A program made the position numbers and the translations under genes. From NCBI GenBank assembly GCA_004009845.1, contig RMBW01000089.1, positions 62,001 to 126,000 of the forward strand: a DNA stretch of 64,000 nucleotides, written 5' to 3'. Shown piece after piece: positions 48,930 through 61,300 of the stretch (within the stretch, counting starts at the first letter, position 1; the number at the start of each line of letters is the position of its first letter). The notes beneath the pieces are model-generated. The model worked only from the letters and a program-made list of their open reading frames with translations, did not search any database and was not told the origin of the DNA. Source of the stretch: Davidsoniella eucalypti (Eukaryota > Ascomycota > Sordariomycetes > Microascales > Ceratocystidaceae).

Positions 48930-51155
48930 CTACTCGTCCTTCTCTTCCTCGTCGGTGGTAGTACCCTGAATCGGAAGGTCTTCGGAGATTTCGTTGACAA
49001 ATGTCGTGATAGTCTCAAAGTAGCCTTCTTCCAAAACACTCGAGTTGTGGTCGCCCCCGGGGAAGGATTTCCAAACCCGCTTGGGGGATTTGGCCAGTTC
49101 ATGGAGTTTGACCATATGCGAAGGACTAGAAGCGTGTTAGTAAGCACTTTTCATTTTTGTATGACCAAGAATTCTTGATACAGATAAAAGCCAGTTATGG
49201 TGGCCATCAAGGTTGTCACACATAAGATGGTTAAATGCAACCTAGAAAGTTAGACATATCCAGGTGACTAGGAGAAACTTACGGGACAATCTCATCTTGG
49301 TCGCCGCTTAGAAACAAGATGGGTATCGTGATGTTCGAAATTAGGGTGTCACTAGGCCACACCTGATGACATAGTATGCTGATGTATTTTGCCATGGGAA
49401 TTACCGATGGAATCAGCTTGCGCATAGATAGGAATGTATTCTCGAGAATCACACCTGCAATATCACCCGCATGCTGGTTTTCAGCAGCAAGTCTAATACT
49501 GACGGCGCCACCAAGACTTTGGCCGTATATAAGATAGCGATGCGAGCTGGTTTCGTGGCGGTGGCGCAGATAGTCGAGCGCCGTACGAGCATCACGGTTC
49601 AGGCCGTCTTCATCCGGCGCACCAGTCGATAAGCCGTAGCCGCGGTATTCAAGCATAAAGACATTGCAGCCGACATAGTTAATCATCATGCGTGCAATGG
49701 GGAGTCTATGGCCGATATTGCCTGCGTTTCCGTGGAACATGATGACAGTAAAACCAGCATTTCGGGCGTTTTTGGGGGCGCGAATGTAGAAGGCAGAAAG
49801 CTTAACGCCATCGTCGGTAGGAATGACCAGCTCTTCGAAGTCTTTGATGCCATACTGAGAAGGACGAGGGACCTCTGTGCGGGCATTTGGTGGCATATGC
49901 GAGGGGTAAATAAACGCCTTCTGCTTGAAGTAGAGCAGGCCAGTAAATACGGCGGCGACGCCCTGGAAGTAAGAGGAGAATATCAGCGACTGTAGATGGT
50001 AAGAGAAGATGTGATTAGAGACAAGGAACAAGCACGGAGAGAGCAGGAGGCGAAGACGAAGTTAGAGATTTGAGCCTTGTTGGAGATGGCCTGCTGTGGC
50101 CATGAAGCAAATATTGGAGCAGGTTCGGGTTTGATATACGGTACGAAGCCACGGCGTAGAACAATTCAAGGCTAGAGCAGGCCTCTCCACAAAGGGCGCG
50201 CGATGTAGTATATATGTTGCAAGTTGTGTATTCGAATTGAACAATACCCTTTTGTTACTTGTCGGAAGCATAGGTTCTCGACGCAAGGGTCGAACGCACG
50301 ACTCGACAGCGCGGGTCGGCGATTGACAGCGACGAAAGGTTTTGGCCTTTCGTGGTTTTGATGGTGGGATCTTCTGTATGTCGTGGTCGTCGTTATATTC
50401 GTCGATACTATTGCTCTTGTTCTTGCTCTTGCTCTTGCCTGTACTTGATAATGGGATACAGAATCTGTCGCGGCCTCTTTTGATTATACGCAGTCGTTGG
50501 GTCTTGTCTGTGCCGGCGCTGCTACAGCTAGAAGTAGCGCTTGCGTTGCTAGTAGTGGCGATGTTGGTGCTACGGCTACCGCTACTACTATTGCCGCTGC
50601 TGCTGTTGGCACTTCTGCTTCTGTGGTCGGCGCACCGTCTCGTAGCTCTCACTCGCACTCGCACTTCGCGCAGCAGCGAGAGGGACATGGAGGAAACGGC
50701 GCCTACAAGACGAGGGGTAGGCCAGTGCGAGATGACACTAGAGAAGCACGCAGACAGAAGCCTTTGGCTGATCGTGATACAACTTGTACTGGCGCCCGAT
50801 AAGCACGCTCCCAGACAAACGACTGCGTGATTAAAGACGAAGACGACACGACTGAAAACAAGGGGCAAAGGTGTTGTGTTTGCACGGATTATGTAGTATA
50901 TAGACTGAGTAGAGTAGGCAAGAAAGAGGGAGGATAAGTAGGCAAGCAGGACGGCCTGGAAAACGAAACGATGGAGAGACAAAAAGATAGAGAACTTCTC
51001 GGGAGCTGACGATCAATGAAAGAGAAAGCGACAATGCTTCAAAGAGCACATAAACATACCGTAGACGCCAAGACCGGCAGCCGCAAGTAACTGGCAACGG
51101 ACCACGCAAAGGAAGCGGTTTGGTCGGTACTAGTTGAAGAAGACGACGACGACAT
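48930..51155 (-). CDS. bem46: BEM46 family alpha/beta hydrolase
   Basis: Three exons: 51155-51060, 49962-49283 and 49125-48930, giving 323 aa. BEM46 proteins (ABHD12/13-like) are membrane-anchored serine hydrolases. In Neurospora BEM46 is involved in ascospore germination and localises to ER and eisosomes. One N-terminal membrane segment (GVAAVFTGLLYF, about 33-45) precedes the hydrolase fold. Seen are the oxyanion motif HGNAGN (about 106), the nucleophile elbow GQSLGG (Ser about 182), the acid in SGDQDE (about 251) and the catalytic His in GGDH (about 281). The first intron is 1097 nt, with a GCTGAT branch site and a pyrimidine tract before TTCCAG. A second acceptor 27 nt upstream (CTACAG, exon start 49989) is also in frame. 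The second intron is 157 nt. Confidence 0.9.
50062..50688 (-). CDS. unexplained reading frame nested in BEM46 intron 1
   Basis: Within the 1097 nt first intron, on the same strand, a frame is open for more than 300 codons. Its first ATG at 50688 gives 208 aa. The product is Arg/Ser/Asn-rich, partly from triplet-like repeats, with a basic segment around residues 60-150. I recognise no domain. The opposite strand is also open over part of it, which suggests that biased triplet composition, not selection, may keep it open. It could be a nested gene, an alternative BEM46 exon or chance. Confidence 0.2.
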   Translation of the reverse strand: MSLSLLREVRVRVRATRRCADHRSRSANSSSGNSSSGSRSTNIATTSNASATSSCSSAGTDKTQRLRIIKRGRDRFCIPLSSTGKSKSKNKSNSIDEYNDDHDIQKIPPSKPRKAKTFRRCQSPTRAVESCVRPLRREPMLPTSNKRVLFNSNTQLATYILHRAPFVERPALALNCSTPWLRTVYQTRTCSNICFMATAGHLQQGSNL

Positions 51156-54100
51156 GGCGATGGCGGTGAGCACCGAGGGAAAAGGAAAGGAAAAGAAGAG
51201 GAAGAATGAAAAGAAGGAAGCGATCAGAGACAATTGAAGTCGTGGATAAAGAGAAGCCGAGAAAAATGTAATAAAAGGGCCCGGTCTGGACAAGAATAGC
51301 AGAGGCAAGTCGTCAGGGGTGGCGGTCACTCCTCCACCAACTAGCAGCTAAAGGCCTAAAGGCAGAGCACTAAATCGGCAAGGTGGATGGGATGGCCCAG
51401 ACAAGCCGAGCTAGCAGGTGTCAAGCAAGCGAGCGCGAGACGGTTTCCTGGTTTCTGGTTTCTGTTTCTGTTTTTTCTTATTTTTCTGTTTGTGGTTTAG
51501 CAGTGAGCAATCGCAGCAAGGCGGCGTAGCGCTGGCTGGCTGGCGGTTTGATGAGAGGAGGAACAGGAAGAAGAGGGGGTTAGGGCTTGATGCAGCACTG
51601 AAATGTGTCGAAATTAGAAGGGTTAAGGGCCTGGGAGAAACTGGCGCAGATCGCGGAGTCTAGCGGCAATGACTAAATCCCACCAAGGTATGTGTCGTGA
51701 ATCAAGCGTCAGGGCGGATTGTCGAGTGAGAATATCTGATTCTTGGTGCTTTTATCTTGTTTAGATTGGGCTCGCCAGATATGCAATTATTCGATATCTG
51801 CTCGATATCTGCCACCTAATTGCAGCTGCGGCAGATTGTGGATGGTTGCACCAAGGCAAGATACGAAATTAATGTTTGTCTGCAAGCCAGCCAAACAAGA
51901 AGGCCCAGCTCAGACAACAGCTGCAGGTACCAGTTCAACTCAAGACACCGATCGATAAATAACCAACAGTCGTCAAAACAACCAGCAACGTGGCTCCAGA
52001 TAGACCATCTACGGCTTTTAGTGCCTATATTCTAGGCTCAGAATCGGCCTTCCTGACGTCACCCCAATGCCCACCGAGCTCTAAGGCCCAGTTAGCTTCG
52101 AGCTAGACGGATCTCTTGATAGAATTCTAGATAGCGACTAGAATGTTAGCGGCCTTCTAGAGAATTCGCAAATATATACCCAAACTTCGCCCATCCTCTA
52201 TCCACAGGATCGCACGACGACACCCACGAACTTGCTTTTTGCCGTGGCATGACGCCATTCCAATGCCTTGATACCACCCCCACATTCAAATATACCACGG
52301 TCATTATGCATTCTTGACTGTATTAAGTGCTCGTGGCTCTGCTGAGATGAGATATTGGCGCTGGGCTGTGTCACTTGATGGACATCCACCACTCACTACA
52401 CATCATTAGTGCTATCTCGGCTTCAGCTGACTACTTGTTTACTTTCCAGCAGCACTAGTTAGTTGCGAAGCTGTCCTCCCCCTTATCCATCCAGGTCTCT
52501 ATTCCACTAATGCCTGCCTTGTCAACCACTAGAACAGGCCATGATATAGTTCGCAAGTAAACCCATGATACTAGTCGTTTTTCTTCTCAACAACTCGCAA
52601 AAATAAAGTATTGAGATTGCTACTTTTGAGCACAGTGTATCTTCTAATTCCGCACCGTTCTCTTCCACCAAAATACATGTTTCAAATGCGTGGAATTTCA
52701 GTCTTCCACACGGCCGTAGCCCAAGCGCTAAAATAAAGATACAGGCACAACAAAGATGCTTTCTTCTCTAATTTTTGCTTAAGCAAGTCTAGCCTCCTCC
52801 TAGTACTAACATAAGATATCAACAATAAGCTACTTCTATCAATTCCAAGTACATGTGCTCTGAGAACTGAACTTGACGTAGCTACATATAGCCCTGTATT
52901 CACTTAAAGAATCAATAACAGTGGCGCTGATATAGCAGCTACAACCTGTAGTGTCATCGACGAAATTCAGGGTGCCTCTGATAATCCCTGTTGCGATACG
53001 ACATAGAAACTCAAATTCAGAGCTCCGTGATTTCGTGTCAACAGACTCTTACTTATTCTTTCTTCTGTCTTTTGTTATATTTCAGCATTGCACGGCGCAA
53101 ATAATACCAATCAATGCATAGTCACAACACTTCACTATCATATCTGACTCTTACAAACTATCCGAGACACATCAATGCGCTTTTTAAAATGGGAATAACA
53201 TGGTTTTCTGCTTTCTTTCAGCCTAACCTCAAGCAACAAGCCAGCCATGAACAAGATATGTTTGTATGTATATGCAGATCAGAGGCTAAGAGAATATCGC
53301 AAGCAAATACCCTCCGACCGTTTGTTTCCCTTTTTTCAGCTCGGAAGCTAATCACCCTACCATGCTGTACCATAACATGAATACGATGGCCTCTCGTCAT
53401 CGCTTCGTGTCCATACCCTAACTTCTACTTTATATATTGGTCTTCAGCTCGATACTCAACAACGGATGTTGTGGAAAGAAAGTTGAGAAAAATGAGAGAA
53501 AAAGAAAGGGTATAAGATGAAAGCTATGGCAGGTCAAAAGAAAGCAGCTCCTTCTGGCTTGGATCATCTGCCATGTAAAGTGTGGCGGTCTTGTTGCCCC
53601 TTGTATAACCCAGGATAGTACTCGCCTTTCCTTTCATGGGCAGGTAGAATATCAATCTCTTGATTCGGCTACTCACGATATTGTATGTATCTACATCTTT
53701 AGAAAAAAAAGATAGAGACATTTCTATGTTTCTGCATGCTTCAGGCATTTCTTTTACTGCCTAAGCCTGAGTGAGTATGCTAAAGGGGCTTAATGGGTAC
53801 TCTATTTATATCTGTCTTCTTATATACGCGCAAGAAGCTCGCATACTGCCGAGAAGAAAACAGACCACAAATTTGGTGTTAAACTGTTAATTTCCCTTAC
53901 AACCATCAGCATATGATATTATCCATACTGAAGAAATAGCCATAACTATGCTTTTAGTTTAATCTACTCAGATGCTATTTTCTTGTCGGGAATCATTCGT
54001 ATAAGCAAGCACTTCGTGAAGATGGACTCTGTGTGTCCGGTACCTGATTTCAAGTACCAGATCAACGCATCCCCAAGCCATGGTTTCGTGTTCCAAAGAT

Positions 54101-55429
54101 TTGAACTTGAAGACGCCTCTCTTCTCTCATTAATTTAGCTTTCATTCATAACGCAGTCTCATTAAATCGGCACAGCAAGTGCACAACCCGGCGTGACGCC
54201 GATCAATGAGTCGTAGAAGCTTACCTGAATACATATACACATACACTACATTAGTATAGATTTTTTACCCGCTGGCTATGGCCCCCTTTAGAAAGGAATT
54301 TAGGTCAGTCGGCCAACAAAGGCGGCCGGTGCTCCAGGAAACGACGAAGATATGAGTTCGCGTCGTATGGTCACTTGATGCTGTTTGAGAATGAACTATT
54401 CATAGATACATATTAAAAGAACTAGATAATGTACTGCAATTATACAGCTACATATATACAGCGCCAGAGACAGTACGTCACAAAGCTATGGCGCTTCGTC
54501 CGTCGGCAGGTTGGGGGCAGTCCGATATTAGAGCTTTCTTCGCATAATACATTTGTACAAGCAAACAGTAGCTCCAGGTTTAGGTCGAAAAAAAGGTCAA
54601 GATCTTGGTTTCACGGTAAAACGACAGAGCGGTAAGCGACTGACTTCCCTCCTTAGATATTAGTAGGTACTAGGCAACCCAATAATGCTGAAAATCAACA
54701 AGGATTTTATTTAGGTCGGTGATCGACGACGCTTTGCTACCCGCTACTACTAATAGAACAGATCTATTGGACTGTGCTTTTTCTTTTCTTTTTCTTTTTT
54801 AAGCCAAGAAAATTCCTGCAAGTAGCAATATCGTTCAACAGTAGCTTTTCTCATAGTTTTATTCTATTCCCGTGCTGGTTGGCCAAATAATTAGGTCAGT
54901 CAAGCTGTCAAATTTCCAAGAAAAGAACTCAATTTTAATTCTTAGGCTAGGCAAAAGCTAAATTCGTCCGTTGACAGCTGACTATAGCTGACCAGGATGG
55001 CAACTTCAGCTGTCACGGCATGGTAGTAGGGTTAACCAGATGAGACAGATATATCGCAGTCCTTAGGGTTGGCTGGGCTCGGAATCCAAATAATCGGTAG
55101 AAAAATACTGCTAGATTTTCAAGAAACTTCTACTTTTATTAAGGTACACTCCCAACTCCAATACACCCTCTCGCCGACCGACAGGCCGACCTCCAAGAAA
55201 GAGAGCGCCGGAGGGTTAGCACCCTGCCGCCCCGACCTCATACGCTGCTGCCCTGGCATACCCAGACGATAGCAGCAGCGAGAGGGGCCAAAAAACCGGC
55301 AAAACACAACACTAAGCTAGATAACTAAACTTCTAGCTCCCATAGAATTTTCCTCCGTATGCCGGCGGACTCTCCTCAGAGACTCTGGGGCGCCGTGGAA
55401 ACTAAAAACCTGTTGGTTAGACATGTTTC
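51156..55429. other. gene-poor region: BEM46 promoter, then no recognised gene
   Basis: The first few hundred bases are the BEM46 upstream region; purine-rich runs here read as C/T-rich on the gene strand. Beyond about 51.7 kb only short frames occur, none longer than about 90 codons, and none is recognisable. The 11-mer TTAGGTCAGTC occurs at 54300-54310 and 54891-54901 in direct orientation. A related TTAGGTCGGT lies between them near 54711, and GTTGGCC at 54878 is complementary to GGCCAAC at 54311. This could be a small decayed element but no boundaries are clear. Confidence 0.45.
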
Positions 55430-56200
55430 TGTGCGAGCGACATCAAGTTCGTTGAACAAGTAAACTCCGGCTTCTCCTTGTTCTTTGACACTCAGACTGC
55501 CATGGCCGCAACTCTGCTAAAGATGGACCATCTGTCTTCAGCGGGTGCACAGTTGATACCGCAACCAGGTGGCACACCTATGTGGTAAATTGTGTCCCCA
55601 AGAATACTAAAAACATCATTGGTTAGGCCAGTCTGGTGACTCTTCCAAGAATACAAGAAGATATTGAAAGCCAGCTAGGTGTTAAGGCCACCCGCATGGT
55701 CCTGTCCCGTCACAACAATGAATCAACAACCACTCCCTCTGTGGTATCCTCGCTAGAGAGACCCTTAAAAACCACACGGAAACTCTTCGGGTCCAATGCT
55801 CTGGTGACCAGAGCCAGATACCACGAATGAGTTCACCAGTGTAACTCCTGTTTCGGGTTCCACGAACAGAAGGGCATCGCCAACACTCAAGTCCCTGCCC
55901 GAGACCAGTCACCTGTGTAAACTGCCTTGGCCCACACCTCTCAAAGGATCTAAGCTGCGGTAAGCCCTTCTGTCAAGAACGGCACTGTAAGCTTCCTTCC
56001 TGCTGAGAACGTGAATAATATCCAAGCCAGCTTCACCCAGAAACCGGTGCCCGCCTCCGTAGAGCCCCCGTCAAGCCAGTGACCATGGATACAGGTGAAC
56101 CCACCACTAATGACGCCGCTCCTACCTCACCTCAGGAGGTAGTCATGGAAATAACATCCGACGTCAATCCCAACACCACCCTTCCCTCTACTGTATCCGA

Positions 56201-57660
56201 ATGTTAGGACAACCTGACAGAATGATCAGTGGACAGGACTCCCCTAACCGCCGCCCCCACCTTCTCAGCTTATTCCAAGAAAACGTAGGCAGGGGCGGCC
56301 CGGCGCACGACCTTGCCCTCCACCTGACGGAGACAAACAAAGCTGATGTGGTAGACGAAGCGGTTGATCGACTGAACGGAGTCATTGATGCAGCCCTTGC
56401 TGCTACCATGCCCCACCAGACGAAGTCACCTCGCAGAGGCACTCCATGGTGGAATGAAAAATGCAAGAAAGCCATTGGAGAGTACAAGGACGCACTCGTC
56501 ACGTCAAGCTTCCGCCTTGAAACCCTTCTTGCCACAAAAAAGAATATCCGGAACGCTCTGAGGCGTGCAAAGAGATCCGTTTTAAACAAAAAATTGCGGA
56601 TGTCAACAACACTGAAAGCTTATGGAAAATAGCTAGATGGAGGCTCTTCAACAACTCCTTAGGTAGCCCTCCACTTTGAGAAAATGAATGACAAGACAGC
56701 TACCTCCCCTCTGGAAAAGATGGACCTCCTGGCCAATCATCTGCCCAACCGTGGAGACCTCTCTAAAGACTTGGACCCTTCCTCTTTCCTTACAACACCT
56801 TTGCGCAACATCGAGCTCGATCTCTGCCTTAACCCAACGGAAGTCCGGAGAGCAGTCATCCTCTGCTCTTTAAGTTGTGCATAACGTGGGGACACCACCT
56901 AGCGGCCTTCAAATTAGCCGAAATAGTGGTCATCCCCAAACCCGATAAAGACCGGTCTCTCCCCAGCTCTTGACGACCCATTGCCTTCCTACCCTGTCTC
57001 CGCAAAGGGCTGGAATGGCTTGTTGCCAGAAATATCACCCACTGGGTTATCGAGAGCTCTATCCTCCACCCACAACAGCTTGGGGCCCTCCCGAAACGGA
57101 GTTCGACAGACCTCGTGACCTGTGTGATCTACGATATAGAGAAGAACTGAAGCAAGCGCAAGGTTTGCGCCCTGGTGACTATGGATTTCGAATGAGCCTT
57201 TGACGCCATTCTCCCCGGCAGGCTCCAATGCCACCTCCGTGAAGGCTGGCCCTTAAACCTGATAAAATGAGTAGGCTCCTTCGCCACAAACAGAAAATAC
57301 CGACTTCGACTCGGCACAGCAAGATCCTCTGAAAAGACATATCCTGCGGAGTCCCCCCATATCGCCCATCCTCTTCATGCTGTTTATCAAACCCCTCGTC
57401 AGCTTCAACAACCGCTTCAGCTGCGCTGATGACGTGGCTATCTTAGCTTCTGGAAAGACATTGTCCACGTCTACATCTTTAGCCAGACGTACAGTCAAAA
57501 GAATACACACCTGGGCGAAAGAAAACGGAGTTGAGTTTGCCCCACACAAAACAGAAGTGATTCACTTCACAAGAGCCTGGTCAAAGCTACACCCATCCAT
57601 AAAGATTGGAGGAGTGGTCATCCACCCCAAAAAAGATATGAGATGGCATAGTTTCTAGAG
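56201..57660 (+). pseudogene. LINE ORF2 remnant: linker and reverse transcriptase
   Basis: The best open piece (56201-56632) covers the linker region between endonuclease and reverse transcriptase, with the PWWNEKCKKAIGEYK motif typical of Tad1 and I elements. Further pieces at 56684-56884 and 57377-57658 carry reverse transcriptase blocks, the latter with SCADDVAIL in place of the usual (F/Y)ADD. The Cys in place of the aromatic residue, the stops and at least three frame changes show that the protein is not functional. Confidence 0.75.
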
Positions 57661-58296
57661 TGTAAACTCAAGTTTTCCAAACATGTGGAGCGTGGGCCTC
57701 GAAGGGACGCAGAGTTGGCAACTTCCTCACACTGGAGACCATAAGAGCCCTCTACTGATGCCCACCCAAGATGCCCTCCCCCTCCTACCCAGACCAAAGA
57801 GAACTTTGATCAATCTAAGCTACGGAAACTCACTAACATCATGGACATCATGGTATACTCTGATAGATCAAAACTGGAAGCTGGACAAACTGCTGGGGAT
57901 TTGCCATACATCAAGGTAACTGGCTAGTTGACAAACAACGGGGATCCCTAGGCAAGAATCGTGAAGTCTTTGATGTCGAGATAGTGGGTGCCCTGAATGG
58001 CCTGAAATCGACCCCTTCAGGCCCTATGCACATATCTTGCAAATAACATATGCCGTCCTCAAAAACCAAGCAGCATACACTTACCTCTTTCCCGGCTCCA
58101 CGCCAACAGACACCAGCCAAGCCCAGATCTTAGAGTTCCACTCTCTGGGGGGGAGTTTAGCTGTTCCTACCCTCCCCGACCTCCTCATCTAATATCTTTG
58201 ATCTTTTGCATTGCTCGTTTCTATTTTTCTTTTGTAGTTTTCCGGATCTCTATGAGGAGGGTTTTTTGAGGGCCATTAGGGTCCTTTGATTCTTAG

Positions 58297-58355
58297 CGAT
58301 TCATTAGGGTTGGATCTATGTAATTTACATAAAGATATAAAATGATAAATAAATA
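58297..58355 (+). repeat. LINE 3' end, aligned to the copy at 7903-7952
   Basis: These bases form the right end of the LINE, ending in GATAAATAAATAG. Bases 58297-58346 align without gaps to 7903-7952. All 12 mismatches are T here for C, or A here for G. This copy has therefore lost C and G relative to the other, as expected for cytosine deamination or RIP. Confidence 0.6.
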
Positions 58356-61300
58356 GACACGCAATATTGGGTAAGGCGGACACACTACGTAATGATTCGA
58401 CGTACCCTGTTCGACATCTGCCCAATATTGTCTTAAATGATATAAGCTGAGGCCAGACTTAGGCATTGAAGTAGAGGATATATCCGAATACACGAGACAA
58501 TTCCCCATAAACATACGCTTGATTCTCTGTTTTGGGAGAGCTAGGGGGTATTTTACCAAGTGATACGACACGAAGACAAGATATGTCATGTAGCGTGAGT
58601 GAGACAATATTGAAGCCTGATATATTCATGAATTTCAAGCGGGAGTCGATTCAAGCTTACCGCCGAGACGAACGTCAGAGAATGCCATGATAGTACTATA
58701 ATGCGAGCAGCTTAGAGCTGTCTTGTGCGACATACCCTAATTAATAATTATGTCTAGGGGAAAACTTTCTCCTAGGTCTTCTTACTTGCACTCCAACTTC
58801 TTGCAACTCAAGATATTTACAAATTTGACTGCCCATCTCAGACGGTTTGTGATATTCCAGACTAATTCGATTCTATATATTTTGTCCCACTTCTAGTCTA
58901 AGAAGATGCCATTTTGGTGCTGTCAAAGCTACATGTAATAGCCATGTATGCATTTTACAAGGATAACCAGTTACATACATTTTTCAGTCTATTTCGTTTA
59001 TAGCTTAGAGGTCTTTTTTCTTAGAGTAACAGCTTATCATGTCACTTCAGTCATCTAATGAAAATATATCGTGATACTTCAAGTTAAATGTACTGCCAAT
59101 TAGTTGCAGTCAAGAAAAGTACATGTTTGGTCCCTTTAGAGCTTTTTGGTAGTAGGTTAAGAATCATCTATCTTTCTATAAAGCCTTTCACTGTTTCTAC
59201 AGTTTAGTCACAGCAATGAACATGTTTATGCAGCTACAAAACTGAAGGTTCTAGGACAATCTAAAACTAATAATTACACCTACAGTGCACACTTCAGCTT
59301 TGACTAAAAAGTTAAATGTTCTAGAAAACAAGCTACGGGCTTTCTGAGAAGCTAGCGGTTAACTAATCGCTTTTAGTTGTTAGTTTATTTGATTTGGTTG
59401 GGCTCACGAACTAACACTAGTTCCTTTTTTTCTGGGATATTAATAGTTTTTTATATTCCTGATCTCTACGCTTTAGTATGCCTTGCATATTTACTTTCTA
59501 CGACTTGTGTAATGTGTGAGTCGAAGCCTCATAGTGACATAGAAACACAAACGTGTCTAGTAAGGCAATATCAAGGCTAGGGTATAGCTTTTACTGCTGG
59601 ATGGCCTCCCAATTCCAGGCATTTTATATGCCAGAAGTTGGTGATAGATAGGCTAGGAATAGAATACCATATTGATGTTAGCATGTTAGACAAGGCTGCC
59701 AATGGAGACGTACTCCTGCTTGCTGGCTTACCCTTTTCCCGTCATACTAGAATCTGTTCCATTCGTCTCCTTTTGGCTTTCGTTTGTCGGATATATCCAA
59801 TACCTATCTTGGAATAGCCGAGAATTGGAGTAGAAACCGACGGAATATGGCAGAATGTAGACATTTGAATTGGGCTGGGCAATGGGAGAAGAGAAGACAA
59901 AAAAAAAACGCAAGAGACCAGGTAAGCGACAATGTTTAAGGCGATGTTATGTAAGTTTGGCATAACCGACCTTTGCCAGTTCCAGGCTCGCACGGCACCG
60001 TTTCTATTGGTGGCCGATGTACCAGTCCGACTACTGGGAAAACCACGAGTAGGAAAAGTCGGTATTGTAGGCTACAATGTAAAGATCTGCTGTGCATGAG
60101 ATCCAAACCTATCGGTAAGTCGGTTCAACTATGTGAACAGAGTGAAATGATGGGACTCGCCAGTGGCGACTAAGATGTCCGCGTCGTCGTTGCCGCCTGG
60201 GTCGTTGCCTGTAAGTTGGGCCTCATGCAGCTGACAACGACCCAAGAGGGCTGGCAAAGGCTGAAGAGAGGAGTAGGGGATAATCAGGACGGTGGAGAAG
60301 TGGACGGACAAGAAGAAGAAAAAGAAAAGAGAGAGAGAAAAAATAGGATAAAGAATACGATAGCCCAATATTGGGACACTGTGGGTTCAATCGGGTAGCT
60401 GAGAGATGAGCCATCACTAACATGGTCTGGGAGAAAGCGGGTAGAATCAGTGTTCGAGAGAGGTTATATATCTACCCCTCACCATAAGATGAAGTATCAT
60501 TGCAGCGTTGCATATATGGAAGACAAGAGGTTGCGAGGTAACATGGCTAGAAAGGTCCATAGAAAACAAACGCATATGAGCGGAAGAAGATATGGAGTAT
60601 GTGTCAAATTCAAGGTCGAACTTGAACACAAGATCAAGTCTATATGGAATATTGGATAGTCGGATTGCAGGTATCAGTCTAGAGAACCACATAGAGTAGC
60701 CAGATTGGCGGCCCCAAAAGAGACGCCCAGCAAAGCTATTGTAGAGGGGGGAATCAGCATTGGATCCAGTGGAACTCTTCAAATACTCCATCAGCTTGAG
60801 AGTTTCAATAAGCAGCGTCTATTGGCCGTCGTAGACTTCGTGTGATTCAACATTTCCGCTGCAAGAAAGACGGATACTACGATATATGCAGGCTTTCGAT
60901 ACGTTAGGGACTCCTAGGCCTTGGGTTATTAAGCTGCATAAAGGATGAGTGTTGGTCGTCTCCTTTTTTCCCTCTCTCTCTCTCTCTCTCGCCAACAAGA
61001 GAACCCAGAAAATTCTGCAGTTGCAATGCCGTGGGCTATAGACATTAAACGAGTAAACTGTGTGGCATAGCCAGGAAAAGAATTCCCAAAAAAATTACCT
61101 TGAGTCGTGAAGAGATTTCGGACTTGGCCGGGACTACCAAGGAAACCAAGTCGGGCTCTCTTCTGACTTTCGCGAATCGTGCTATCGGCCTCTTGCAGAT
61201 TGCGTTCTATGGACGGTATACAGTGCGCTATATCTGCAGATGGCAACGGGTAAGACGAAAATGGCGTGTGCATGTGAATATCGAACATGCAGTGCTAACT

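Larger units (their letters stand above)
55430..58355 (+). mobile_element. degenerate Tad1/I-like LINE (non-LTR retrotransposon)
   Basis: Fragments of both LINE proteins follow in the right order on the plus strand but in shifting frames with many stops. ORF1 remains (about 55.43-56.2 kb) include IESQLGVKATRMVLSRHNNE and two zinc-knuckle-like motifs, CX2CX3H at 55840 and CX2CX3HX6C at 55914-55958. ORF2 remains include the post-endonuclease linker (56.2-56.65 kb), reverse transcriptase with KLAEIVVIPKPDKDRSLPSS at about 56.91-56.97 kb and the catalytic ADD box at about 57422-57445, and an RNase H part with VYSDRSKLEAG (57.85 kb) and EVFDVEIVGALNGL (57.96-58.0 kb). No recognisable endonuclease domain remains. 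The 3' end is an AT-rich tail with GATAAATAAA near 58355. The 5' end is uncertain. Confidence 0.8.

Noticed and set aside
50342..50830. 162-codon plus-strand frame rich in Leu
   Set aside because: It lies within BEM46 intron 1 in triplet-biased sequence; the poly-Leu stretches come from CTT/CTG-like repeats and give no protein-like pattern.
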